Of a DNA stretch of 64,000 nucleotides, positions 27,900 to 36,100 are shown one piece after another; the first letter of the stretch is position 1, and the number at the start of each line of letters is the position of its first letter. The translations under genes and the position numbers were made by a program. Under the pieces are notes generated by a model. It did not search any database. It worked only from the letters and a program-made list of their open reading frames with translations, and was not told where the DNA came from. The stretch is from Bacteroidota bacterium (GTDB lineage: Bacteria > Bacteroidota > Ignavibacteria > Ignavibacteriales > Ignavibacteriaceae): assembly GCA_021824565.1 (NCBI GenBank), contig JAKAKL010000067.1:25955-89954 (forward strand). The letters run 5' to 3'.

Positions 27900-29021
27900 T
27901 CATTTCCCTGCCGGTTCCCATAGTTCTATCTTATTATTTTCCGGATCGAGTATATGAACAAACTTTCCATAATCGTATGTTTCTATAGAATCAACAACTG
28001 TTACTCCGTTCATCTTTAACTCTTTAACAAGATCTTCAATATTTTCAACGCGGTAGTTTATCATAAATTCTTTTGTCGACGGTTCAAAATATTTTGTTTC
28101 TTCTTTAAACGGACTCCACTGCAGATAAGTTATTTCTTCCGGCGAATCAACGCTGCGTGATTCAAACGTTGCGCCGTATTCATTTGTCTTTAGTCCAAGG
28201 TTCTTGCTGTACCATTCTTTAAGTCTTTCCGGGTCTTTCGCTTTAAAAAAAATTCCTCCGACGCCCGTTACTTTCTTTTCCTCATTCATAACTTTCTCAG
28301 TTTTTTTTTCATGCGGATAATTATCAGATGTTAGATTTTCTTTAATTGCTTCCTTTATTAGCTTATCCATTACTTTATAACCGTCATAAGTCGGATGAAC
28401 GCCGTCTATAGTATATTTTTTATCCAGACCTTTTCTTTCATCAACCATATTTGAATAATAATCCACGTAACGAATTTTATTCTCGCTGCAGTATGATTTG
28501 ATCATAGAGTTCAGCTTAATAATTTTTTCAGCGGGCTGCAAACCATGCCGCCATGGAAAATCATACGCAGGCAGCACCGAGCAGATAATCACCTTTATAT
28601 TATTCGCTTGAGCCAGTTGCGCCATTGAAATAATATTTCCTAATATATCTTTTAACGCAATCGGACCGGCATTTTCGGCAATGTCATTTGTGCCCGCAAG
28701 AATAACAACTACTACCGGCTGAAGATCAATTACATCATGCCGGAATCGAAGCAGCATTTGCGATGAAGTCTGCCCGCTTATTCCTCTGTCGATATATCCA
28801 TTGTCTTTAAAAAAGCCGCTGTCAAGAACAGCCCATGATTCCGTTATCGAGTTGCCCATAAAAACAACCCGCTTTTCGCCCGCTGCGGGCTTTCCTAAAC
28901 TTTCATTAGACTTGGCGTACTTCTTCAAATTTATCCAATCATTAATATCGTTGACCTGGCTGTATGCAGATAACTGCAAAAGAATTACTAATAGAGATAC
29001 GAAACTAAAAATGTTTTTCAT
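27900..29021 (-). CDS. SGNH/GDSL hydrolase fused to a VOC (glyoxalase-like) domain
   Basis: The product is 373 aa with a signal peptide (IFSFVSLLVILLQLSAYSQ). Residues 45-225 are an SGNH hydrolase: block I FMGNSITESW (catalytic Ser), the Gly block, block III GTNDI, and block V DGVHP with the catalytic Asp/His. After a short charged linker (about 230-250), residues 255-373 are a VOC domain (GIFFKAKDPERLKEWYSKNL, VHILDPENNKIELWEP). Each half is full length, so this looks like a genuine fusion without a frameshift. The first half is probably an esterase acting on cell-envelope or dietary glycans. The second may bind a metal or small molecule. Confidence 0.85.
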   Translation of the reverse strand: MKNIFSFVSLLVILLQLSAYSQVNDINDWINLKKYAKSNESLGKPAAGEKRVVFMGNSITESWAVLDSGFFKDNGYIDRGISGQTSSQMLLRFRHDVIDLQPVVVVILAGTNDIAENAGPIALKDILGNIISMAQLAQANNIKVIICSVLPAYDFPWRHGLQPAEKIIKLNSMIKSYCSENKIRYVDYYSNMVDERKGLDKKYTIDGVHPTYDGYKVMDKLIKEAIKENLTSDNYPHEKKTEKVMNEEKKVTGVGGIFFKAKDPERLKEWYSKNLGLKTNEYGATFESRSVDSPEEITYLQWSPFKEETKYFEPSTKEFMINYRVENIEDLVKELKMNGVTVVDSIETYDYGKFVHILDPENNKIELWEPAGK

Positions 29022-29357
29022 AACTAAATATTTTTTTGATTTTAATTTGCATTAAGTATCAGATAAACGCAAATGACACTTATCCAATGGTTGATTTAAT
29101 ACATCGTGTGAATTGCAAGTTAAATATGAAAAGTTGCTAAAAGAGTTCAAAAGAATTTAGTCCTTATTAACCTAAAGAGTAAGCCTTTGCGAACACTTTA
29201 CAACATTTAAACTCAACCCGCTCCTTCTCCAGCAAAGCGTAGAGGAGATTTTATTGTGTATTAAAAAGTCCCTCTCTTTTTAAGAGAGGGATTTAGGGTG
29301 AGTTCATAACCGTTTCATGTTTTACAAGTTGATTCACACAACGAGTAAAAATATTTT
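29022..29357. other. Gene-free stretch with one palindrome
   Basis: No gene or RNA is visible in this 336-bp gap. It contains a perfect 10-bp inverted repeat at 29269-29291 (TCCCTCTCTT, three-base loop, AAGAGAGGGA), which may act as a terminator or be a dispersed intergenic repeat. Confidence 0.5.
29269..29291. repeat. Perfect palindrome, 10-bp arms
   Basis: TCCCTCTCTT and AAGAGAGGGA pair perfectly around TTT. It is followed on the plus strand by TTTAGGGTGAG rather than a T run, so a terminator role is not clear. Confidence 0.7.
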
Positions 29358-29927
29358 TTAATATGCCGCTTCAAATCCTACCTGAATTGCAGCTATTGAC
29401 TGCTCTCCCGGGTTTGTTAGAAATGCATTGTATAAGTTTCCTCTCAGCTCGCAGCCGAATGACGCTTCACCGACAGTAAATTCATACCCAAGCCCTACTC
29501 CAAATCCGACTTTCAATCCCGTCCCGGTGCCGATAATAACATTCATCGACGGGACATCTAACATAGTGTAGAATCCGCTGTTCTCCCCAAGATTAAATTC
29601 AAAGCCTGAGCCTGCAGTAAATATTCCTATTGGATTTGTATTATATGTATATGAATATCCCGGATAATACTGTTGAGTTACTTGTTTGCCTCCGAAAAAA
29701 GTCAGTTCAAGTCTGCCTAATACTCTAACGTTGTTCGACACGTTCCACTTCGTCAGGTCTGCTACATTAAAGCCGATACCGTTATTATCCGACCAGCTTC
29801 CTATCGGAAAATCTATTCCCCCTTTAATGCCGTCTGTCTTTATATTGATCCTGGATTGCGCTGATGCATTAACGCTTAATGCAATGACAAATAGAAATGC
29901 GAAAACGAACCCGATTGATTTTTTCAT
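29358..29927 (-). CDS. Small outer-membrane beta-barrel-like protein
   Basis: The product is 189 aa with a signal peptide ending VNASAQS. The mature part alternates polar and hydrophobic residues with many Gly/Tyr (GFEFNLGENSGFYTMLDVPS, GTGLKVGFGVGLGYEFTVGE) and ends in aromatic-rich GFEAAY. This fits an eight-strand outer-membrane barrel whose last residue is aromatic. The start follows AAAGGAG. Ligand and function are unknown. Confidence 0.7.
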   Translation of the reverse strand: MKKSIGFVFAFLFVIALSVNASAQSRINIKTDGIKGGIDFPIGSWSDNNGIGFNVADLTKWNVSNNVRVLGRLELTFFGGKQVTQQYYPGYSYTYNTNPIGIFTAGSGFEFNLGENSGFYTMLDVPSMNVIIGTGTGLKVGFGVGLGYEFTVGEASFGCELRGNLYNAFLTNPGEQSIAAIQVGFEAAY

Positions 29928-30001
29928 CTTGTTACTCCTTTGAATTTGTTTGATGATTTTTATTTAACACAAATTATTTTAATTAATTTTCTTGTGTCCT
30001 T

Positions 30002-30064
30002 ACTCGTTACTTGTCACTCGTTACTCGTAACTCGTTACTTGTCACTTGTCACTCGTTACTTGCC
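30002..30064. repeat. 7-bp tandem array, ACTYGTY type
   Basis: Nine consecutive heptamers (ACTCGTT, ACTTGTC, ACTCGTT, ACTCGTA, ACTCGTT, ACTTGTC, ACTTGTC, ACTCGTT, ACTTGCC). The array begins inside the last codons of the truncated GyrI-like gene and supplies its stop codon. Confidence 0.85.
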
Positions 30065-30343
30065 GCTGTAGTCTTTCTTCGCTTCATCGTTTATATCCCA
30101 TATCCCTTCCAGCGGGTATACAGTGTATTCAAAATAATTCTTAGGAGCCGTTCCGGACTTCGGCGACATCTTCACTGCATACGACAATAAATACAGCATG
30201 CCTATGTATTCTGCGAAAAATTCATCATTCGGATTGCCTGCTCCATTTATCGAAAAGAAATTGAACGGCGGAATCTTCCTAAGCTCCGGCTTTGCCTTCG
30301 GCAAATAATATTCCTTTTCATTTTTCTTCCACTCTTGCTTCAT
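30056..30343 (-). pseudogene. Truncated GyrI-like small-molecule-binding protein
   Basis: The frame has 95 codons, but GyrI-like proteins of this subfamily are about 200 aa. The retained part matches the start of the domain (EWKKNEKEYYLPKAKPELRK, INGAGNPNDEFFAEYIGMLY, FEYTVYPLEGIWDINDEAKK). Homology stops at DYSGK, exactly where the 7-bp array begins, and the stop codon lies in the array. The second half of the ligand-binding fold is missing, so the product is probably non-functional unless it folds as a half-domain dimer. Confidence 0.65.
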
Positions 30344-30455
30344 TTTTTCTCTTTTAAAATATTATTAACATGCTAATTGTCGCGTTACAATAGAACGGCT
30401 TAATACATCAGCCTTCATCTCTACCTCCACCTCTTCCTTTACCTCTACCTCTCCC

Positions 30456-31724
30456 CTACTTCACCAGAATCATTTTCCTTGTCTCGACAAAGCTTCCGGC
30501 TCTTAATTGATAAAAATATATCCCGCTTGCAAGCTGCTTGCGGCTTATAGTTTGTTCCGCGTTGAACTGTATGCTGTACGTTCCAGCCGGTTTATTTTCT
30601 TTTACAAGAGTTGATACTTCATTGCCGAGAATATCGTAGACCTTTAATGTCACGAATGACTGATGTCCAATGACAAACGATAAAGTTGTTGTCGGATTAA
30701 ACGGGTTGGGGTAATTCTGGTACAATTCAAAATTATCCGGCAGCGGATTGCCTTTGTCTTTTATGCCTGTAACGGTCGATGTAACGCTGCGGTACACAGT
30801 GCCGTTTTGAGTTCCTGCGTATAAATAACTGTTCACATCGAGCGCGAGAAAACTTACAACTGTATTAATACCAGTAATAGGAATCCACGTATCGCCGTCG
30901 TCGAGCGAGCATGAAACTCCATACGCCGAGCTTTTATAAATTACATCGTTGCGGTTTACAATTATGTTTGATACAAGACTGTCGCCCCATACAGTGCCTT
31001 TCGCTTCCCATGTATTACCGCCGTCGGTAGATCGGAAGATATGATCATAATTAGTGCAGCCGGCAAATACATATCCTTTAGAATTTATCGCCATCGAATA
31101 AATTATAAAGGATGTGGTAGCTCCCATTCTCGCCCATGTATTGCCGCCGTCTGTAGATCGGAATAGTCCGCTCCACGTTCCCGCGTATACATTGTGGTTT
31201 ACGGTATCTATCAGAAGACATTCCGTATGTGAATCGCTTAAACTTGTATCAACCTTCGTCCATGTTGTTGCCGCTTTGCGTATATAATAAACGCCGCCGC
31301 CCGCAGTCCCGAGGAATATTGTACTGTCGGCGGGATTAACAGCGACCGAAGTAACAGTTAATTGCGTCAGCCCGTCGTTCATTGCAGTCCAGGCTGTATC
31401 AGTGTATGATTGCTTAAAGGCGCCGCCGTTCCATACGCCCGCATAAACATTTCCGTCAATATCCGAAGCAAGCGAAGTAACGGATTTATTCGAAGGCAGA
31501 CCGGTACTTCTCGCAGTCCATGTTTTACCGCTGTCGGCAGAAACGAAAATTCCTTTATCCGTGCCGACATATATCCTTCCCTGCGGCGTTATTATCAAAG
31601 CATAAATGTAAGCGTTGACATTAATGTTTAATTGATCCCAAAACTTCGCTTGAGCCTGTATCGCTATACTTAATATAAACACAAGCAAAACAACTTTGCT
31701 TAGATTAGTAATTAACTTTTTCAT
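30456..31724 (-). CDS. Secreted BNR/YCF48-type beta-propeller with T9SS domain
   Basis: The product is 422 aa. The ATG at 31724 follows AAGGAG and starts a signal peptide (LITNLSKVVLLVFILSIAIQ). Residues of about 35-330 contain repeated Asp-box-like motifs (VSADSGKTWTARS, RSTDGGNTWARMG, RSTDGGNTWEAKG, SLDDGDTWIP), typical of seven-bladed exo-sialidase-like or photosystem-assembly-like propellers. The C-terminal 80 residues are a T9SS sorting domain (LYQNYPNPFNPTTTLSF, VYDILGNEV, ASGIYFYQL). No sialidase catalytic arginine triad was identified. It is probably a surface protein. Confidence 0.85.
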   Translation of the reverse strand: MKKLITNLSKVVLLVFILSIAIQAQAKFWDQLNINVNAYIYALIITPQGRIYVGTDKGIFVSADSGKTWTARSTGLPSNKSVTSLASDIDGNVYAGVWNGGAFKQSYTDTAWTAMNDGLTQLTVTSVAVNPADSTIFLGTAGGGVYYIRKAATTWTKVDTSLSDSHTECLLIDTVNHNVYAGTWSGLFRSTDGGNTWARMGATTSFIIYSMAINSKGYVFAGCTNYDHIFRSTDGGNTWEAKGTVWGDSLVSNIIVNRNDVIYKSSAYGVSCSLDDGDTWIPITGINTVVSFLALDVNSYLYAGTQNGTVYRSVTSTVTGIKDKGNPLPDNFELYQNYPNPFNPTTTLSFVIGHQSFVTLKVYDILGNEVSTLVKENKPAGTYSIQFNAEQTISRKQLASGIYFYQLRAGSFVETRKMILVK

Positions 31725-31813
31725 AGATAATTCTCCTTTCATTATCTTAATTAAAATAACTTACTAAAAAATTTATATTTCTAATGCCCCGCAAATATCT
31801 TTATCCTTAATTG

Positions 31814-31840
31814 TAGAGACGACCCGCTGGGTCGTCTCTA
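31814..31840. repeat. REP-like palindrome, GTAGAGACG class (copy 1)
   Basis: A perfect 12-bp stem, TAGAGACGACCC and GGGTCGTCTCTA around GCT, is preceded by G to give a GTAG head. Its right end provides the TAG stop codon of the RAYT pseudogene. Confidence 0.85.
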
Positions 31841-32349
31841 ACGCCTATAATATTCATCAACCTCCCATTTTGCCGGATTATATTCTATATATTTTCTAAT
31901 ACTATCTAACGATCTCTCGCTCCTGATTATATGATCATAATACCTTGCCTGCCATCCGAATTCATGATCTCCATTTTCCTTTATTCTTTTTGTAACCACG
32001 GATTTATACTGTCCGACAATTGAGCCTAATGAATTGCTTAATAATTTCTTGTCATTTGGTTCTTCTTCTAATGCAGCATCTGAGTTTATTATAATTATTC
32101 CATGAATATGGTTGGGCATTATTACATATTCATCCAAATCCACATTACTTCTAATTTGTTTTGTTTTTAACCACTCTTCTTCCGCAATTTTTCCAAAATC
32201 ATTTAACTTAGATTCTGAATCCTTCACGCCGCCGAAAAAACATTTCCTCTCCTTAGTCAAAATCGTTATATAATAATATGCGCCGTTTCTATAGTCCTAG
32301 TTTTTTAATCTGGCAGTTTCGATGCGATATTTATTTCTAAACAGAAACA
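31838..32349 (-). pseudogene. Broken REP-associated tyrosine transposase (RAYT, IS200/Y1 family)
   Basis: Only the last 140 codons are open (31838-32260, from a TTG). The HUH motif (VIMPNHIHG) and the catalytic tyrosine region (WQARYYDHIIR) are present. Upstream the same frame continues as RNKYRIETARLKN, stop (TAG at 32297-32299), DYRNGAYYYITIL, which matches the usual RAYT start RLKNWDY...NGAYFVTI. The stop therefore replaces a tryptophan. Adding one T near 32338 would also join this to an ATG at 32349 (MFLFRNKYRI). The gene carries a nonsense mutation and probably a one-base deletion. It is embedded among GTAGAGACG palindromes. Confidence 0.8.
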
Positions 32350-32361
32350 TTTCAAAGTTCT

Positions 32362-32384
32362 TGAGACGTGGCACCGCCACGTCT
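32362..32384. repeat. REP-like palindrome, GAGACGTGGC class
   Basis: GAGACGTGGC and GCCACGTCTC form a perfect 10-bp stem around ACC. It is separated by 19 bases from the next palindrome. The same two-palindrome unit recurs at 33071-33132. Confidence 0.8.
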
Positions 32385-32403
32385 CTACATTTATTTTTTA
32401 ATT

Positions 32404-32429
32404 GTAGAGACGACCCGCCGGGTCGTCTC
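32404..32429. repeat. REP-like palindrome, GTAGAGACG class (copy 2)
   Basis: GTAG-headed stem GAGACGACCC and GGGTCGTCTC around GCC. It is the second half of a paired unit with 32362-32384. Confidence 0.85.
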
Positions 32430-32493
32430 CTTCTCTATAATTCAATAACCTCTGACTTTATCCCATAAATACTTTTTTATCATCCTAACCTGT

Positions 32494-33009
32494 TTACGAA
32501 AACAATTCCTTTATCTCTTTATTATTGTACTTAAATATTGCGACTATAAAAAACACCGACCACGCTACCGCCCAAAAATATTGGAACAGCATTCCTGCCG
32601 TCTTTGCCGCATCCATTATGCCTGCCTGCATACTGTCTGATCCCGCAAAATTTATCTGCGGAAAGCTATAATAAGTTACTATGGGAGAAATTATCATATA
32701 CAGTATCGCTAATATCAGCCCGGCTATTATTTGTCTTCTCCACACCTCTCTGTATTGAAGTACAAATACAGCAGACAAAATTATGTACCCGCTTATCAGC
32801 ATCCTCCAGAAATCCAATATTAAAATAGCCGTTGCATTTAAATGAACTGAACTTGCGATCTTTGTTGAAGCCATAATTGAATTAAGAAACGATGAAGTGA
32901 ACATCCCGAACATTGCCGCAACAAATACCAATCCCGAAGCAATTAGTATTATCCACGTAAACGTCTTCACCGTTTTTTGATTCTTCACTGTAACTATATT
33001 TTCTTCCAT
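32494..33009 (-). CDS. Four-TM integral membrane protein
   Basis: The product is 171 aa and its start follows AAGGAG. Four hydrophobic helices are visible: TFTWIILIASGLVFVAAMFG, AILILDFWRMLISGYIILSA, IIAGLILAILYMIISPIVTY and LFQYFWAVAWSVFFIVAIFK. There is a short polar N-terminus and a charged C-terminal tail. No family motif was recognised. It lies between two paired REP-like units and is probably monocistronic. Confidence 0.75.
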   Translation of the reverse strand: MEENIVTVKNQKTVKTFTWIILIASGLVFVAAMFGMFTSSFLNSIMASTKIASSVHLNATAILILDFWRMLISGYIILSAVFVLQYREVWRRQIIAGLILAILYMIISPIVTYYSFPQINFAGSDSMQAGIMDAAKTAGMLFQYFWAVAWSVFFIVAIFKYNNKEIKELFS

Positions 33010-33070
33010 TCTTACTCCTTGTTGTTAATTGATATATATATTTTTTTCTGATTCATTACATTGACCATTT

Positions 33071-33132
33071 GAGACGCGGCACCGCCGCGTCTCTACTTTT
33101 TAATTGTAGAGACGACCCGGTGGGTCGTCTCT
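33071..33132. repeat. Paired REP-like unit (two palindromes)
   Basis: GAGACGCGGC and GCCGCGTCTC around ACC (33071-33093), then GTAG plus AGACGACCC and GGGTCGTCT around GGT (33106-33131). The spacing and order match 32362-32429, so a two-hairpin BIME-like unit is being copied as a whole. Confidence 0.85.
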
Positions 33133-33144
33133 TTCACTCTCATT

Positions 33145-36100
33145 TTATTTCAACAAAATCAATTTCTTCGTTTGCATAAAATCTCCTGCTTGTATTCTAT
33201 AAAAATATACTCCGCTTGATAAATTAGATGCATTAAACTGAACCTCATAATTTCCTGCTGTCTTTTCTTCGTCTACCAAAGTCTTAATTTCCCGACCTAA
33301 TAAATCAAAAATCTTAATTGTAACTTTAGTTAGTGTGGGAACACTATATTTTATTACAGTACTTGGATTAAACGGATTAGGATAGTTCTGGTATAATGCA
33401 AAACTATTTGGTACGCCTGAACTTCCTGAATTATTACCACCGCCAGGAATACCCACAATATTATCACCATTAACCTTAAAGTATACTGTATCTTTTAATC
33501 CTCTATATTCTACTACAGCAGAAGTTTCCCCTCCTTTAAGGGCTGTAATTTTCTTAGTAAGACTGTTATAAGATAATATATCCGGATCAGCAATAGTAAT
33601 ATTTAATGCAGTTCCAGCATTTCCTATTTCGCCAATGAATTTATCAAAATATATAATAATATCTGGATCATAATCTTCATTATTCAGTAAGTAAACAAAA
33701 GTATCTTTTGATTTTATTTCAGTAGGATTACTATTTGGCTTAATAAAGACTGATACAGTTTTGCCGCTTACAATTGTTGTATCATTTACTGAATAGTAAG
33801 CTAAAATTGCCACCTTTTGAGTATCAATATTATTGTTACTTACAGATAGCGTGTAATTATAGTTAGTTTGTATTGTAGTGTCTTCAATAAATTTATCCTG
33901 ATAAATTATTAATATTTTCTTCAAGTTAACTGTGTCTGATAATGAAAAGGTTAAATTGAACAAACTGTCAATGTACAAGGTATCTAAATTATGCGGTGCG
34001 TATATAGTGATAAAACTTGTATCTTCAAGAATTTTTGGAGGCGCTGATTTTGTCATAAAATTTGTACTTATTTTTTGCAAAGCTGGTAAATTACCCCAAA
34101 CAGAAGAGGATATGGGAACATCTAAAAGTGCTGCGACTGAATCAGCAGAATTCATTTCAATAGAAGGACTTCCTACTGCTTGCGAATGAAAGTTTATTGT
34201 ATAAGTAGTTAAACTGCTACCTATTGCCAGGCCTGAAAGTTGGCTGTTCAAAGGTACAATTAAATCTGAATTCGATATTGAATTTCCGCATAAGCTCAAG
34301 AAATCGTAATCTAAATTTTGTAAGCCAGTTGGTCCTGGATATAGTATTGACAATAACAATCGTATATCAAGATTGATATTTAAATTTGTAAGCGTATTTA
34401 CTGGCAGAGATGCTAGATTATCAGTCCCATTTATTATATCACCAACGAATACATGTGATTTATATGATGTTGAGTTTATATTATAAGAATTCATCTTTAG
34501 GTCTTTAATAGCAGGCTGAATACCATTAATTAATAGTGCACCTCTTGTATAAAATTTATCTATTTCATTAATATCAAATAATTTCGCCACTATATCCACT
34601 GCACTCATAACAGACAATTTTGATTCTAAAATGTTTGCAAATGGAGAACCATCGTGAGGCGTATCTAAAGTTATAAATTTGTTTATAAAGCCTTTGTAGT
34701 AATTAGATTGAATAAAAAAATTATTCGGATAATAAGTTTCTGCATATCGGAGTATTATTCCTCCCATGCTGTGCCCGACATAATAAACTTGGTTACAAGC
34801 AAACCCGGTCTTTCTAGTTTTTTCAATAACGCCAGGTATAGAAAATGAAGCTGAAGAAAAAGGTGAAAGTATAGAATTAGCATTATCATCAAAACTTGAT
34901 TGTGCGCCTATTGTGAGTATTGTGAAATTACCCTGGAATTTTGATTTGAAAGATGGATTAGCAACATAACTATCCCATGTTGAAGGAGTGCCATTAAGAC
35001 CATACACGAGCACGACAGGCGGACGTTTTACTGTAATCTTTTTAACAATTTCATTACTGGAACCATCACTGTATTTAGCTGTTATTCTTACAAACACTTC
35101 TCTTGACAGTAAATTGCTTTCTGAAGGATTGGACCCAACAAAATCATCCGGCGCTACATACCAGCACCAGAATTCATTATTAACTTGAGGCTGACTTATT
35201 GTAACAGTGAGTTGATTAGCGTTATTAGCTTCAGTATCATAAGTAGAAATATTCATTGCCTTCATCAACTTGCCCAGGGTTCGCGTCTCATTATTATTAT
35301 CGACTGAATCAAACAAAGTAAATGTAACTTGAGATATTGACTTGTTTTTATCTGAAGCTCTTATATAAAAACGGCTCGTTCCATCAGTGACCGCACCAAC
35401 GGGCTCTCCATTATTTGTAGGGTATGAATAAGCCCAAAGAAAATCTGTAGTTAAATTAGAAGCACCCGCTGATAGAACTTGAATAGGAACGTTTACGGTA
35501 TTACGATTATTCATATAACCGTCTCTTATTCTTATTAAATAATTTGAAGACGATACGGCAATAGTTATTAACTTGCTAAATGTTTGTAAATTGTATAGAT
35601 CATCATATCCGCTAAGTGTGTCAATGACTTGCCAATTGTTACCACCATCCGATGATATATCAATAAGAAAATTATATCCTCTTTGACTTCCTAATATTGG
35701 GTAGTTTGTTCCAGGTATAAGTTTATCTTGCCACTCAACTAAAATAGGTTCATTTACAATTGCTTTATAACCAGAGTACGGGAAAATGATATTAAAGTTA
35801 GTAACAACCACTCCTTTTACTTCAAATGATTTAGAATTAGATAAGTTCCCTGTGTTTATATCTATACAATAAATATTATAGATACCAGGTGTTGTAAAAG
35901 ATAATGAATTAGTTAAATAGCCAATGTTATTTGTAGCTATTGTTATTGTTGTGTCAAAACCATTATTGGAAGTTATTATAGCCTTTGCCTGATTGTTAAT
36001 CGAAAAGTTAATTCCGGTAAATACTAACTCTCCGCCAGTTTGTACAGATGAAGATGATAAAAGTATGATTGGAGTTAGCGCAGCAGCACTTACATTAAAA

